Positions 11,075 through 19,067 of a DNA stretch of 64,000 bases are shown piece after piece. The notes beneath the pieces are model-generated. The model did no database searches, had not been told where the DNA came from, and worked only from the letters and a program-made list of their open reading frames with translations. Source of the stretch: Mycolicibacterium mageritense. Lineage in GTDB: Bacteria > Actinomycetota > Actinomycetes > Mycobacteriales > Mycobacteriaceae. The stretch spans positions 6,820,001 through 6,884,000 of the forward strand of contig NZ_AP022567.1 in the NCBI RefSeq assembly GCF_010727475.1, in the 5' to 3' direction. Made by a program: the position numbers and the translations under genes. Position 1 is the first letter of the stretch. Every line of letters begins with the position of its first letter.

Positions 11075-13006
11075 ATGGAGATGTTCACTCCGTCGCTCGA
11101 CTGGAGCAACGAGCTGGGCGCATCGCTGAAGTGGATTGCCACCGTGTGGCTCTACACCGCGGTGCCCACCCTGATCGTGCTCGTGGTGCTCGGGATTTTC
11201 ACGACGTGGGGCCGGCAGTGGTGGCGCATCACCGGCGCGTATTTCACCGGACGCGAGAGCCTCGTCGTCTGGGTGTGGCTGGCGGTCCTGCTGCTGTCGG
11301 TGGTCGGCGGCGTGCGCATCGACGTCCTCATGAGCTATTACGGCAACGACTTGATGTCCGCGGCGCAGACCGCGTTCGAGGGCATGGGTGCCGGCAACGA
11401 AGCCGTCAAGCAATCGGGTGTCGACGGGTTCTGGTGGGCCCTGATCCACTTCGGCATCCTGGCCACGATCCACGTCGTCCGCGTGATGCTGGACCTGTTC
11501 CTGATGCAACGCTTCACGCTGAGATGGCGCGCGTGGCTGACGGCGCGGCTGACGGGTGACTGGCTGGACGGCAGGGCGTACTACCGCGGGCGGTTCATCG
11601 ACGACACGATCGACAACCCCGATCAGCGAATCCAGTCCGACATCGACATCTTCACCAACGGCATCGGCCCGCTGCCGAGCAACCCGAACACGTTCACCAA
11701 GAGCACGCTGCTATTCGGCGCGATCGACGCCATCGTCAGCGTCGGTTCGTTCACCGTGATCCTGTGGAACCTGTCGGGCGACCTCACACTGTTCGGCTTC
11801 ACCCTGCCCAAGGCGATGTTCTGGATCGCGTTCGCCTACGTCCTGGTGGCCACCGTGATCGCGTTCTGGGTCGGCCGTCCGCTGGTCCGGTTGACCTTCA
11901 ACAACGAGAAGTTCAACGCCGCGTTCCGCTACGCGCTGGTGCGCCTGCGCGACGCGGCCGAGGCCGTCGCGTTCTACCGCGGCGAGATCGCCGAACGGCT
12001 GCAGCTGCGACAGCGATTCGACCCTGTGGTGACCAACTACAAGCGCTTCATCAACCGGTCCGTCAAGTTCTACGGCTGGAACCTGACGGTGAGCCAGATC
12101 ATCAATCCCCTGCCGTGGATCATCCAGGGCCCGCGCATGTTCGCCGGCGAGATCAAGCTCGGCGACATCTCGCAGACGTCGTCGGCGTTCGGCAGCATCC
12201 AGGACGGGCTGTCGTTCTTCCGGAACAACTACGACGGGTTCGCCGGCTGGCGCGCCTCGATCCTGCGTCTGCACGGTCTCGTGGTCGCCAACGAAGAGAG
12301 CCGCGCGCTGCCCCAGCTGACCGTCGAACCCAGCGAGAGCTGCCTCGTCGAACTCGAGGACGTCGACATCCACACGCCTACCGGCCAGCCCCTGATCGAC
12401 ACCCTGAACCTGCGGTTGGAAAGCGGTGACACGCTGATCATCACGGGCAAGTCGGGCAGCGGGAAGACCACGCTGCTGCGCAGCCTCGCCCAGCTGTGGC
12501 CTTACGCCACCGGCACGTTCCGCTGCCCGCAGGGCGTCGAGGAGACGATGTTCCTGTCGCAGCTGCCGTATGTCCCGCTCGGTGACCTTCGCGCGGTGGT
12601 GTCCTACCCGAAGAAGCCGGGCGAGATCTCCGACGAGGATCTGCAGTGGGCCTTCGACCAGGTGGCGCTGCCGCAGTGCACCCAGCGGCTGTCCGAGGTC
12701 GCGGACTGGGCCAAGGTGCTCTCCCCCGGTGAACAGCAGCGCATCGCGTTTGCCCGCGTGCTGCTGACCAAACCACGGGTGGTCTTCATGGACGAGGCGA
12801 CCTCGGCGCTCGACGAGGGCCTGGAGTACACGCTCTACGCGTTGGTGCGCAAACAACTGCCGGACACGATCCTGGTCAGCGTCACCCACCGCAGCACCGT
12901 GGGTCAGCATCACGAGCTGCACCTCGAACTGCTCGGCGAAGGGCGTTGGCGTTTCGGTGAAGTCGACAACCGCGATGCCAACCCGGCGTTGGTAAAGCAG
13001 TCGTAG
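11075..13006 (+). CDS. BacA/SbmA-type ABC transporter, fused permease and ATPase (copy 1)
   Basis: 643 residues. The N-terminal two thirds is an SbmA/BacA-type membrane domain with about six helices; the C-terminal third is an ATP-binding domain with Walker A GKSGSGKTT near residue 465, signature LSPGEQQR and Walker B VVFMDEATSALDE. The start MEMFTPSLDWSNE aligns with the start of the next gene. This is the family of Rv1819c, reported as an importer of cobalamin, bleomycin and peptides. The gene is next to secA2, as in M. tuberculosis (which has a single copy there), and 28 bp upstream of a paralogue. Confidence 0.93.
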   Translation: MEMFTPSLDWSNELGASLKWIATVWLYTAVPTLIVLVVLGIFTTWGRQWWRITGAYFTGRESLVVWVWLAVLLLSVVGGVRIDVLMSYYGNDLMSAAQTAFEGMGAGNEAVKQSGVDGFWWALIHFGILATIHVVRVMLDLFLMQRFTLRWRAWLTARLTGDWLDGRAYYRGRFIDDTIDNPDQRIQSDIDIFTNGIGPLPSNPNTFTKSTLLFGAIDAIVSVGSFTVILWNLSGDLTLFGFTLPKAMFWIAFAYVLVATVIAFWVGRPLVRLTFNNEKFNAAFRYALVRLRDAAEAVAFYRGEIAERLQLRQRFDPVVTNYKRFINRSVKFYGWNLTVSQIINPLPWIIQGPRMFAGEIKLGDISQTSSAFGSIQDGLSFFRNNYDGFAGWRASILRLHGLVVANEESRALPQLTVEPSESCLVELEDVDIHTPTGQPLIDTLNLRLESGDTLIITGKSGSGKTTLLRSLAQLWPYATGTFRCPQGVEETMFLSQLPYVPLGDLRAVVSYPKKPGEISDEDLQWAFDQVALPQCTQRLSEVADWAKVLSPGEQQRIAFARVLLTKPRVVFMDEATSALDEGLEYTLYALVRKQLPDTILVSVTHRSTVGQHHELHLELLGEGRWRFGEVDNRDANPALVKQS

Positions 13007-13021
13007 CGGGGCCGTAGCCGG

Positions 13022-13027
13022 TAACTT
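13022..13027 (+). promoter_or_regulatory. Likely -10 element of the second BacA-like gene (leaderless)
   Basis: TAACTT followed by seven bases and the ATG at 13035, the same arrangement as in front of copy 1. It lies in the 28-bp gap, so copy 2 may be transcribed independently as well as by read-through. Confidence 0.45.
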
Positions 13028-13034
13028 CCCCGCC

Positions 13035-14945
13035 ATGGACATGTTCACCCAGTCGCTGGACTGGGGCAACGAGATCCTGGCGTCACTGTGGTGGGTGGCC
13101 AAGGCGTGGGCCATCAGTGTGGTGGCACTGGTCGTGGTGTCGGCGCTGCTCGCGCGGTTCACCACGTGGGGCAGACAGTTCTGGCGCGTCACGGGTGGCT
13201 ATTTCGTTGGGCGCCAAAGCCTTCCCGTGTGGGCCCTGCTGGGCGTGCTGATGGCGTCGGTGATGATCTCGGTCCGCATGGACGTGCTGTTCAGCTTCTA
13301 CCTCAACGACCAGTCCACCGCGCTGCAGGTGGCGTTCGAGGGAGTCGCCGCAGGCAACGACGCGGTGCGGGATTCGGGCGTCGCCGGGTTCTGGAAGTCG
13401 ATACTGATCTTCGCGATGCTGGTGACCGCCGACATCACCCGCACGGTGCTGGATCTCTATCTCATGCAGTACTTCATCATCCGGTGGCGGGTGTGGCTGA
13501 CCCACCGCTTGACCGGCGACTGGCTCGATGACCGGGCCTACTACCGCGGCCGGTTCCTGGCGGCGTTCGACGGCGAGCCGGTGGACAACCCGGATCAGCG
13601 CATCCAGCAGGACATCGACGTGTTCACCACGGGCACCGGCCCGGAGACCAACACCCCGACGGTGGCCACGTCGCAGACCCTCGTGTTCGGCACGGTGTAC
13701 GCGATCGTGTCCGTGGTGGCGTTCACGCCGATCCTGTGGGATCTCGCGGGCCCGCTCGACCTGTTCGGCGTGACCGTGCCCAAGGCGCTGTTCTGGATCG
13801 CACTGCTGTGGGTTGCGGTGACGACGGTGGTGGCGTTCTGGATCGGCAGGCCGATCATCCGGCTCACGTTCCGCAACGAGTTGACCAACGCGGCCTTCCG
13901 ATATGCGCTCGTGCGCATCCGCGACGCCGCCGAGGCGGTCAGCTTCTACCGCGGCGAGGCCACCGAACGTCGTACGCTCGCAGCCCGATTCGGCCGCGTG
14001 ATCGAGAACTACCGCAGGCTCGTGCTGCGCGGTGTGGCGTTTCTCGGCTGGAACCGGTCCATCAGCCAGGTCATCGAGCCGCTGCCGTTGATCGTGCAGG
14101 CACCGCGCCTGTTCGCCGGTGAGCTCAAGCTCGGCGATGTCACGCAGTCGGCAAGCGCATTCAGCTCGGTGCAGAGTTCACTGAGCTTCTTCCGTGCCGT
14201 GTACGACGCGTTCGCGGGTTACCGCGCGGCCATCATCCGCCTCGACGGGCTCGTCACCGCGAACGAACAGGCTAGGGCGTTACCGCGATTGGCCGCCGAA
14301 CCCAGCGCCCACGGCGGCATCGAACTCGACGCGATCGAAGTGCATTCGCCGACCGGCGAAGTTCTCGTGACCAACCTCGACTTGCAGCTCGCGCCGGGCG
14401 ACTCGCTGGTCATCACGGGCCCGTCGGGCACCGGCAAGACCACCCTGCTGCGCAGCCTGGCCCAGCTGTGGCCGTACAGCTCCGGCACAGTACGGTTTCC
14501 AGATCAGGGGGCGGTGATGTTCCTGTCCCAATTGCCCTATGCCCCACTGGGCGACCTGCGCGCCGTGGTGAGCTACCCGGCAGCGGCGGGAACGTACCCC
14601 GACGACGAGATCCGCGACGCCCTGCAGACCGTCACGCTCGCGCACCTGACCACCCGACTGGACGAGGAGTCGGACTGGTCCAGAGTGCTCTCGCCCGGCG
14701 AGCAGCAACGCGTGGCGTTCGCCAGGGTGCTGCTGGCCGGGCCCCGCGCGGTGTTCCTCGACGAGTCGACCTCGGCGCTGGACGCCGGTCAGGAGTACGC
14801 CATGTACGCGGCGTTACGGACGCGCCTGCCCGAGACCATCGTCGTCAGCGTCAGCCACCGCGAGAGCGTCAACCTGCATCACGCGCGGCAACTTGACCTG
14901 CTCGGTGGCGGCCAGTGGCATCTGACCGCCGCCGAGACACCCTAG
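13035..14945 (+). CDS. BacA/SbmA-type ABC transporter, fused permease and ATPase (copy 2)
   Basis: 636 residues, same architecture as the preceding gene and clearly its paralogue from the first residues (MDMFTQSLDWGNE) to the last. Walker A is GPSGTGKTT, signature LSPGEQQR, Walker B AVFLDESTSALDA, so the ATPase site looks active. The copies differ most in the luminal loops (an insertion near FDGEPVDNPDQR in this one). SbmA/BacA proteins form dimers; with two adjacent complete copies, either homodimers with different cargo or a heterodimer are possible. Its stop codon overlaps the convergent flavoprotein gene by four bases (CTAG). Confidence 0.93.
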   Translation: MDMFTQSLDWGNEILASLWWVAKAWAISVVALVVVSALLARFTTWGRQFWRVTGGYFVGRQSLPVWALLGVLMASVMISVRMDVLFSFYLNDQSTALQVAFEGVAAGNDAVRDSGVAGFWKSILIFAMLVTADITRTVLDLYLMQYFIIRWRVWLTHRLTGDWLDDRAYYRGRFLAAFDGEPVDNPDQRIQQDIDVFTTGTGPETNTPTVATSQTLVFGTVYAIVSVVAFTPILWDLAGPLDLFGVTVPKALFWIALLWVAVTTVVAFWIGRPIIRLTFRNELTNAAFRYALVRIRDAAEAVSFYRGEATERRTLAARFGRVIENYRRLVLRGVAFLGWNRSISQVIEPLPLIVQAPRLFAGELKLGDVTQSASAFSSVQSSLSFFRAVYDAFAGYRAAIIRLDGLVTANEQARALPRLAAEPSAHGGIELDAIEVHSPTGEVLVTNLDLQLAPGDSLVITGPSGTGKTTLLRSLAQLWPYSSGTVRFPDQGAVMFLSQLPYAPLGDLRAVVSYPAAAGTYPDDEIRDALQTVTLAHLTTRLDEESDWSRVLSPGEQQRVAFARVLLAGPRAVFLDESTSALDAGQEYAMYAALRTRLPETIVVSVSHRESVNLHHARQLDLLGGGQWHLTAAETP

Positions 14946-16435
14946 CCGGCAACGCTTTTCGTGTGCGCCGCGGCATGCGCGCCGGCCCGTCGACCGAAGA
15001 ACGACCCCTCGCCGAGCTGCACGCCGCTGGCATAGCCCTTGCCGTCCTGCGCGATGTTCGACGCACATGCCCCCGCCGCGTACAGGCCCGGTACCGCGCT
15101 GCCGTCCTCCCGCAACACCTCACCGTCCACCGAAACCGCGAGACCGCCCATGGTGAAGCCGGAATACATCGCGACGCCCAGCGACAGGTCGAAGACCGCC
15201 CAGGGCCCCTTGTCCTGGGCCGCAAGGTATTCCGGCTGCTTGTGGAAGTCCGGATCCTCACCCGCGGCCGCGTTCTTGTTGTAGCGCTCCAGCGTCGCGG
15301 CCAGCCGGCCGGCCGGAATACCCAGCGCGGCTTCCGCTTCCGCGATGGTCTCGAAGCCGTCGAGGAACTTGATCAACGGCATCTCGGGCATTTGCATGTG
15401 CGCCTCGTCGACCACCAGATACGCGCTCTGATCCGGTTGCTCGAGGACGAACGCCGAGGTGCGGGAGTGGTAGGAATCCTCGGCGACGAACCGGTCCCCG
15501 TTCTTGTTGACGATGACGCCGGTGATGAGAACCTCCGGCGGGTAGGCCGCCGCCGTGATGAACTTCTGATCCAGGTTCACCGCGACCCCGCCTGCCGACA
15601 CGCCCATCCGGATACCCAGGCCGTCGTCATTGGGGTTGCCCAGGATGTAGGGCGCGACCGTGCCGTGGTGCTTGGTGCGCCGTTCCTGCCCCAGTTCTGG
15701 GGTGTACTCGGCGACCATCTCGGGGTTCATCGCGAACCCGCCCGCTGCGATGACGACCGAACGGGCCTTGACCGCACCGGTTTCGGTGAAGTGCTTCCAG
15801 CGCACGCCGACGACGGCGCCGTCCTCGACCACGAGGTTGGTGGCCCCTGTCTCATAGCGGAACTGCACACCCAGGTCGTCTGCCCGCTTGAGCAACAGGT
15901 CGATGACCATCGCCGCGCCGCCCAACTCGCCGGGCACCGGAACCGAATGGCCGCGGGGCGCGGGCTTGGCCTGCTCGAAGAACGGCCAGACCTTCTCGTT
16001 GCCGGTGTAGCTGAGGCCTTCGGTACCGGGCGGCACCACCACCTTGCCCTTGTAGAAGCTGCGCTCGAACTGGAAGCCCAGCGCCTCAAGCCAATTGAAG
16101 TGTTCGACGCTGCCGTCGCAGTAAGCGCGGATCTTGTCCAGATCGGGGTCGGGGGTCACCGCGACCAGGTATTTGTACATCTCCTCGGCCGAGTCCTCGT
16201 GACCGGTCGCCTGCTGCACGGCGGTTCCGCCGCCGAGGTAGAAATGCCCGCCTGCCATCGCGGTCGTCCCACCGGCCGCGGCGGCCCGTTCCAGGACCAG
16301 CACCCGGGCACCCGCGGCCGCGGCGCTCACCGCCGCGCACCCACCTGAGATGCCGAAACCGATCACCACCACGTCGACCTCGTCGGACCACTCCGTGATC
16401 GTGGCCGCGTCGACGGTCTCGGGGATGTCTTTCAT
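14942..16435 (-). CDS. FAD-dependent oxidoreductase, ketosteroid dehydrogenase/fumarate reductase type (Rv1817-like)
   Basis: 497 residues from ATG 16435. The FAD-binding Rossmann motif is VVVIGFGISGGCAAVSAAAAG at about residues 22-42; the GGTTAMAGGHFYLGGGT motif follows, and the C-terminal FAD-contact region GLYAAGACASNIAQDGKGYASGV is present. This is the 3-ketosteroid delta1-dehydrogenase / flavocytochrome c fold, but it is shorter than typical KstD and its substrate is unknown. It overlaps the VOC gene as ATGA and so is in one operon with it; the KstR-type box upstream of that gene supports a steroid or lipid role. Syntenic with Rv1817. Confidence 0.88.
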   Translation of the reverse strand: MKDIPETVDAATITEWSDEVDVVVIGFGISGGCAAVSAAAAGARVLVLERAAAAGGTTAMAGGHFYLGGGTAVQQATGHEDSAEEMYKYLVAVTPDPDLDKIRAYCDGSVEHFNWLEALGFQFERSFYKGKVVVPPGTEGLSYTGNEKVWPFFEQAKPAPRGHSVPVPGELGGAAMVIDLLLKRADDLGVQFRYETGATNLVVEDGAVVGVRWKHFTETGAVKARSVVIAAGGFAMNPEMVAEYTPELGQERRTKHHGTVAPYILGNPNDDGLGIRMGVSAGGVAVNLDQKFITAAAYPPEVLITGVIVNKNGDRFVAEDSYHSRTSAFVLEQPDQSAYLVVDEAHMQMPEMPLIKFLDGFETIAEAEAALGIPAGRLAATLERYNKNAAAGEDPDFHKQPEYLAAQDKGPWAVFDLSLGVAMYSGFTMGGLAVSVDGEVLREDGSAVPGLYAAGACASNIAQDGKGYASGVQLGEGSFFGRRAGAHAAAHTKSVAG

Positions 16436-16932
16436 TGCTGCTCCTGCTTCACGTGGTCGAAGAACGCCCGGATCTCGGGCGGTACATAAGCGATCTCGAG
16501 ATACGGCACGCCGGCTTCGGCTGCCGAGAGGTAGGCGAAGCGCATCCCGCCGGGCATGACGCCGTGTGCCACCGCGGGCGTGCCATCCCGCTCGGCGGCG
16601 GCGAGCCTCGCGTCGAACGCATCGGCGTCGGCGACTTCGACGCACACGTGGTGCAGTCCGGGCCCGTTGGCGGCGAGGAACTCGGCGTACACGCTCTCAC
16701 CGCGCACCGGCGCGATCAGCTCCAACTGCGTGTCACCGGCATAACTCAGCGAGATGTCGGCCACGAAGTCGGCGGGTGCGCCGCGGTGCGTGCAGGCCTC
16801 AGGGGCGAAGTGCACCCCGGGCAGGCGTACCCACCGTCGCGCACCCAACATTGCGGTCAGCGCACGTTCGGTGTCATCCAGCTCGCGAGTCACCCACGCG
16901 ATCTGGACAGGTGTCTGAATCAGCATCGCCAT
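16432..16932 (-). CDS. VOC-superfamily (glyoxalase/dioxygenase fold) protein
   Basis: 166 residues, start ATG at 16932 with GGAG eight bases upstream. Features of the vicinal-oxygen-chelate fold: an N-terminal QIAWVTRELDDTERALTAMLGA module and a second module with GLHHVCVEVADADAF at about residues 90-105 and YLEIAYVP near the end; the LHHVC histidine and the LEIAY glutamate are usual metal ligands. Possible reactions are isomerisation, hydrolysis or ring opening; the sequence does not decide. First gene of a two-gene operon with the flavoprotein, directly downstream of a KstR-type operator. Confidence 0.85.
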   Translation of the reverse strand: MAMLIQTPVQIAWVTRELDDTERALTAMLGARRWVRLPGVHFAPEACTHRGAPADFVADISLSYAGDTQLELIAPVRGESVYAEFLAANGPGLHHVCVEVADADAFDARLAAAERDGTPAVAHGVMPGGMRFAYLSAAEAGVPYLEIAYVPPEIRAFFDHVKQEQQ

Positions 16933-16960
16933 GAGGATATCTCCGCCACGCGCCGATTGC

Positions 16961-16974
16961 TAGAACGTGTTCTA
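16961..16974. promoter_or_regulatory. KstR-type operator (TnnAACnnGTTnnA)
   Basis: The 14-bp sequence TAGAACGTGTTCTA is an exact match to the KstR consensus TnnAACnnGTTnnA, and extends to a 16-bp inverted repeat with flanking C and G. It lies 29 bases upstream of the VOC gene start, in the 45-bp gap after the tetR stop codon, which is a normal place for a repressor site. KstR controls cholesterol and lipid catabolism genes in mycobacteria; binding here is inferred from the motif only. Confidence 0.75.
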
Positions 16975-16977
16975 GTT

Positions 16978-17667
16978 TCAGCTCGCCGATTTCGGCGGGG
17001 CCACGGCATCGATCAGCAGCCCGACCTGAAGGTCGAAAATCTGCCGCGGATCGGTCAGGGTATCCGCACCGTACTGACCGAACACCTCGAGGCTGACCGC
17101 ACCCACCAGGGTCGCCCACAGCGCGAAGCACCTGGCCACCACGGCGTCGTCGCCGGAAAAGCCGAACTCGGTCCTGATGCGGTCGAAGTCCGATGAAAGT
17201 GGCTGCGCCACACGGTCGTTGCCTTGTTCAACCTCACCTGCGGCGATTCCGTCGGCCAGCGCGGCGAACAGCTCGCCGACCACTCGCGTGCCGGGCCCCA
17301 CCGTGCGTTCGGCCGGCGCGTGATAACCGGGCACGGGGCTGCCGTAGAGCAGCGCCCAGCGTGCGGGCTGCTCGACCGCCCAGCCTCGGACCGCGTGCGC
17401 GATCGCGCGAACCCGGTCCCGCCACGGCAACCCGGCCGATGCCGCCGCCACGGCGTCGGCCAGCTCGGTGTAGGCGTCCACCACCAAAAGCGTGAGCAGG
17501 TCGTCCCGGCTCTGGACGTAGCGGTACACCGCCGACGACACCATGCCGAGGTCACGCGCGACGGCACGCAGCGACAGGCCGGCCGCGCCTTCGGTGACCA
17601 GGTGCCTGCGGCCGATCTCGACGATCGCGGCCTCGATGCGCTGCCTACCCTCCTGACGCTTGCCCAT
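16978..17667 (-). CDS. TetR-family regulator (Rv1816-like)
   Basis: 229 residues. The N-terminal helix-turn-helix is clear: GRRHLVTEGAAGLSLRAVARDLGMVSSAVYRYVQSRDDLLTLLV at about residues 19-62. The C-terminal ligand domain (VRGWAVEQPARWALLYGSPVPGY) belongs to the TetR_C type common in actinobacteria. It is divergent from the DUF385 gene, and two copies of an AGAnCA-n-TGCTCT operator lie in the 104-bp gap between them, so it probably represses itself and that gene. Syntenic with Rv1816. Confidence 0.92.
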   Translation of the reverse strand: MGKRQEGRQRIEAAIVEIGRRHLVTEGAAGLSLRAVARDLGMVSSAVYRYVQSRDDLLTLLVVDAYTELADAVAAASAGLPWRDRVRAIAHAVRGWAVEQPARWALLYGSPVPGYHAPAERTVGPGTRVVGELFAALADGIAAGEVEQGNDRVAQPLSSDFDRIRTEFGFSGDDAVVARCFALWATLVGAVSLEVFGQYGADTLTDPRQIFDLQVGLLIDAVAPPKSAS

Positions 17668-17689
17668 GCCGCAGAGTGTGCCAGATCCG

Positions 17690-17749
17690 AGATCACTGCT
17701 CTTGAATTATCCGCACATCCGTGCCAGGCTTTATCAAGAGCAGTGCTCT
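17690..17749. promoter_or_regulatory. Duplicated palindromic operator, probable TetR binding sites
   Basis: Two copies of one operator: AGATCACTGCTCT at 17690-17702 (one mismatch from symmetry) and the perfect 13-bp palindrome AGAGCAGTGCTCT at 17737-17749. Their overlapping outer parts also form a 12-base perfect inverted repeat, CACTGCTCTTGA at 17694-17705 and TCAAGAGCAGTG at 17734-17745. One site is 23 bases from the tetR start and the other 23 bases from the DUF385 gene start. The symmetric placement points to control of both divergent genes by the adjacent TetR protein. Confidence 0.75.
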
Positions 17750-17771
17750 CGAAAACTCACAGGAGGTAGAT

Positions 17772-18215
17772 ATGACCACGCGTTACGACGCGCCCGGCCG
17801 GGTGGCCCGGGTCGGCAACGATGTGATCCGGCGGCTCGCCGAGGCCGGTGTCAGCATTGCGGGATCCACGGCGCTGCAGGTGCGCGGCCGGCGCAGCGGT
17901 GAGCTGCGCAGCGTGGTGGTCAACCTGCTGACGGTGCAGGGCCGCACGTATGTGGTCGCGCCGCGTGGCACCACGGAGTGGGTGCGCAACGCCCGCGCGG
18001 CAGGCGAGGTGTCGACCGGGCCGCGGTGGCGGCGCAGGCGTCACCGGGTCGTCGAGGTCGCCGACGATCAGAAACCACCGCTGCTGCAGCGCTATGTCGA
18101 TCGCTGGTTCTGGGAGGTCAAAGGCCACATCGGTGGCTTGACCCCACAATCCACGCCTGCCGAATTACGCGCCGCCGCACCGTCGATCCCGGTGTTCGAA
18201 CTAGTGAGTGCGTGA
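17772..18215 (+). CDS. Deazaflavin (F420)-dependent nitroreductase-family protein (DUF385)
   Basis: 147 residues from an ATG with a strong AGGAGG six bases upstream. The pattern TALQVRGRRSGELRSVVVNLLTVQGRTYVVAPRGTTEWVRNARAAGEVST is the DUF385/Ddn split-barrel fold that binds F420 (residues about 33-82). Family members reduce nitroimidazoles, quinones or other substrates with reduced F420; the physiological substrate here is not evident. It is divergent from a TetR gene and shares a doubled operator with it, which fits substrate-inducible expression. Confidence 0.85.
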   Translation: MTTRYDAPGRVARVGNDVIRRLAEAGVSIAGSTALQVRGRRSGELRSVVVNLLTVQGRTYVVAPRGTTEWVRNARAAGEVSTGPRWRRRRHRVVEVADDQKPPLLQRYVDRWFWEVKGHIGGLTPQSTPAELRAAAPSIPVFELVSA

Positions 18216-18243
18216 GCAAGGCTGCGGCACAGCCCAATTGGCG

Positions 18244-18924
18244 TCAACCCGAGGCTTGGCTGACGTCGCCCTGCCTGGCCTGGCCGCTGGCGTTCTGCCA
18301 CGCCACCGCGGCGGGATAGTCGCCCCAGGTGCTGTTGAACATGCCCACGATCGCGGCTCGGCCGTCGGGCGTGACGACGTACACCGGTCCGCCCGAATCA
18401 CCCTTCTGACTGACGACGCCGTGCGCCATGGTGAACCAGCCGTTGTTGACCGCTTCGATGTTGCCGCAGCTCTCGCCGGTCACCACCCCGAAGTGGCATA
18501 CCGCGAGCCCCGGCGTCGGGACGATCGCCGGATCTTCCACGAGCATCCGCCCGCCCGGCAGGATGTTGTTGACCGCCACGTCGCCGGCAAGCTGGATGGT
18601 CTCCCAGTCCGAGATCACGTGATTGGTGTCGATCGTCGCGCCGTCAGGCGTGTTGTCCCGGAACAGGCTCTGATGCCCGATGAAGTTCCCGTCGCGGTCC
18701 CCCACCGGCCCACTGCCCCGACAATGGCCCGCGGTGAAGGCCACCCGGGAAATCGGATCGACGAAGCCCAACGTGCACACATTGGTGTCCTGATGGATCT
18801 CCATACCCGGGTAGACCAGAACGCCAGGCGTCGCCGAGGCGGGGGCCGCCCACAGCAGCGATCCGGCCAATGACGCAGCCGCCGCGAGGACGGTCGGCAA
18901 ACCCCGACGCCGTGGCTGACGCAC
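18244..18924 (-). CDS. Secreted trypsin-like serine protease (Rv1815-like)
   Basis: 226 residues. An N-terminal signal peptide is visible: basic RQPRRRG, hydrophobic LPTVLAAAASLAGSLLWAAPA, cleavage likely after ASA near residue 31. Chymotrypsin-fold catalytic blocks are VAFTAGHC (His67), a probable Asp99 in ATIDTNHV, and GDSGGPVYVV (Ser177). Four cysteines could form two disulfides. The product should act outside the cytoplasmic membrane. Rv1815 is the syntenic gene in M. tuberculosis and has been described as a serine hydrolase. Transcribed alone, convergent with the DUF385 gene (28 bp gap). Confidence 0.9.
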   Translation of the reverse strand: MRQPRRRGLPTVLAAAASLAGSLLWAAPASATPGVLVYPGMEIHQDTNVCTLGFVDPISRVAFTAGHCRGSGPVGDRDGNFIGHQSLFRDNTPDGATIDTNHVISDWETIQLAGDVAVNNILPGGRMLVEDPAIVPTPGLAVCHFGVVTGESCGNIEAVNNGWFTMAHGVVSQKGDSGGPVYVVTPDGRAAIVGMFNSTWGDYPAAVAWQNASGQARQGDVSQASG

Positions 18925-19024
18925 GACTGGCCTCCGATCGATATGGGACGTGTGGGGTACAAGGGTACCGGCGGTGCCTGTGTGTCACATCATTCCGGCC
19001 GATATTGCGTCTCGGTGAGATGAC

Positions 19025-19055
19025 GACGGCCCGGACCTCAGCGGTCCGGGCCGTC
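19025..19055 (-). terminator. Strong hairpin, likely terminator of the LysM-lectin gene
   Basis: Inverted repeat with 13-bp arms GACGGCCCGGACC and GGTCCGGGCCGTC and a five-base loop. It begins 12 bases after the stop codon of the upstream minus-strand gene. There is no U-run, as usual for mycobacterial hairpin terminators. Confidence 0.7.
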
Positions 19056-19067
19056 GGAAAACGCAGG

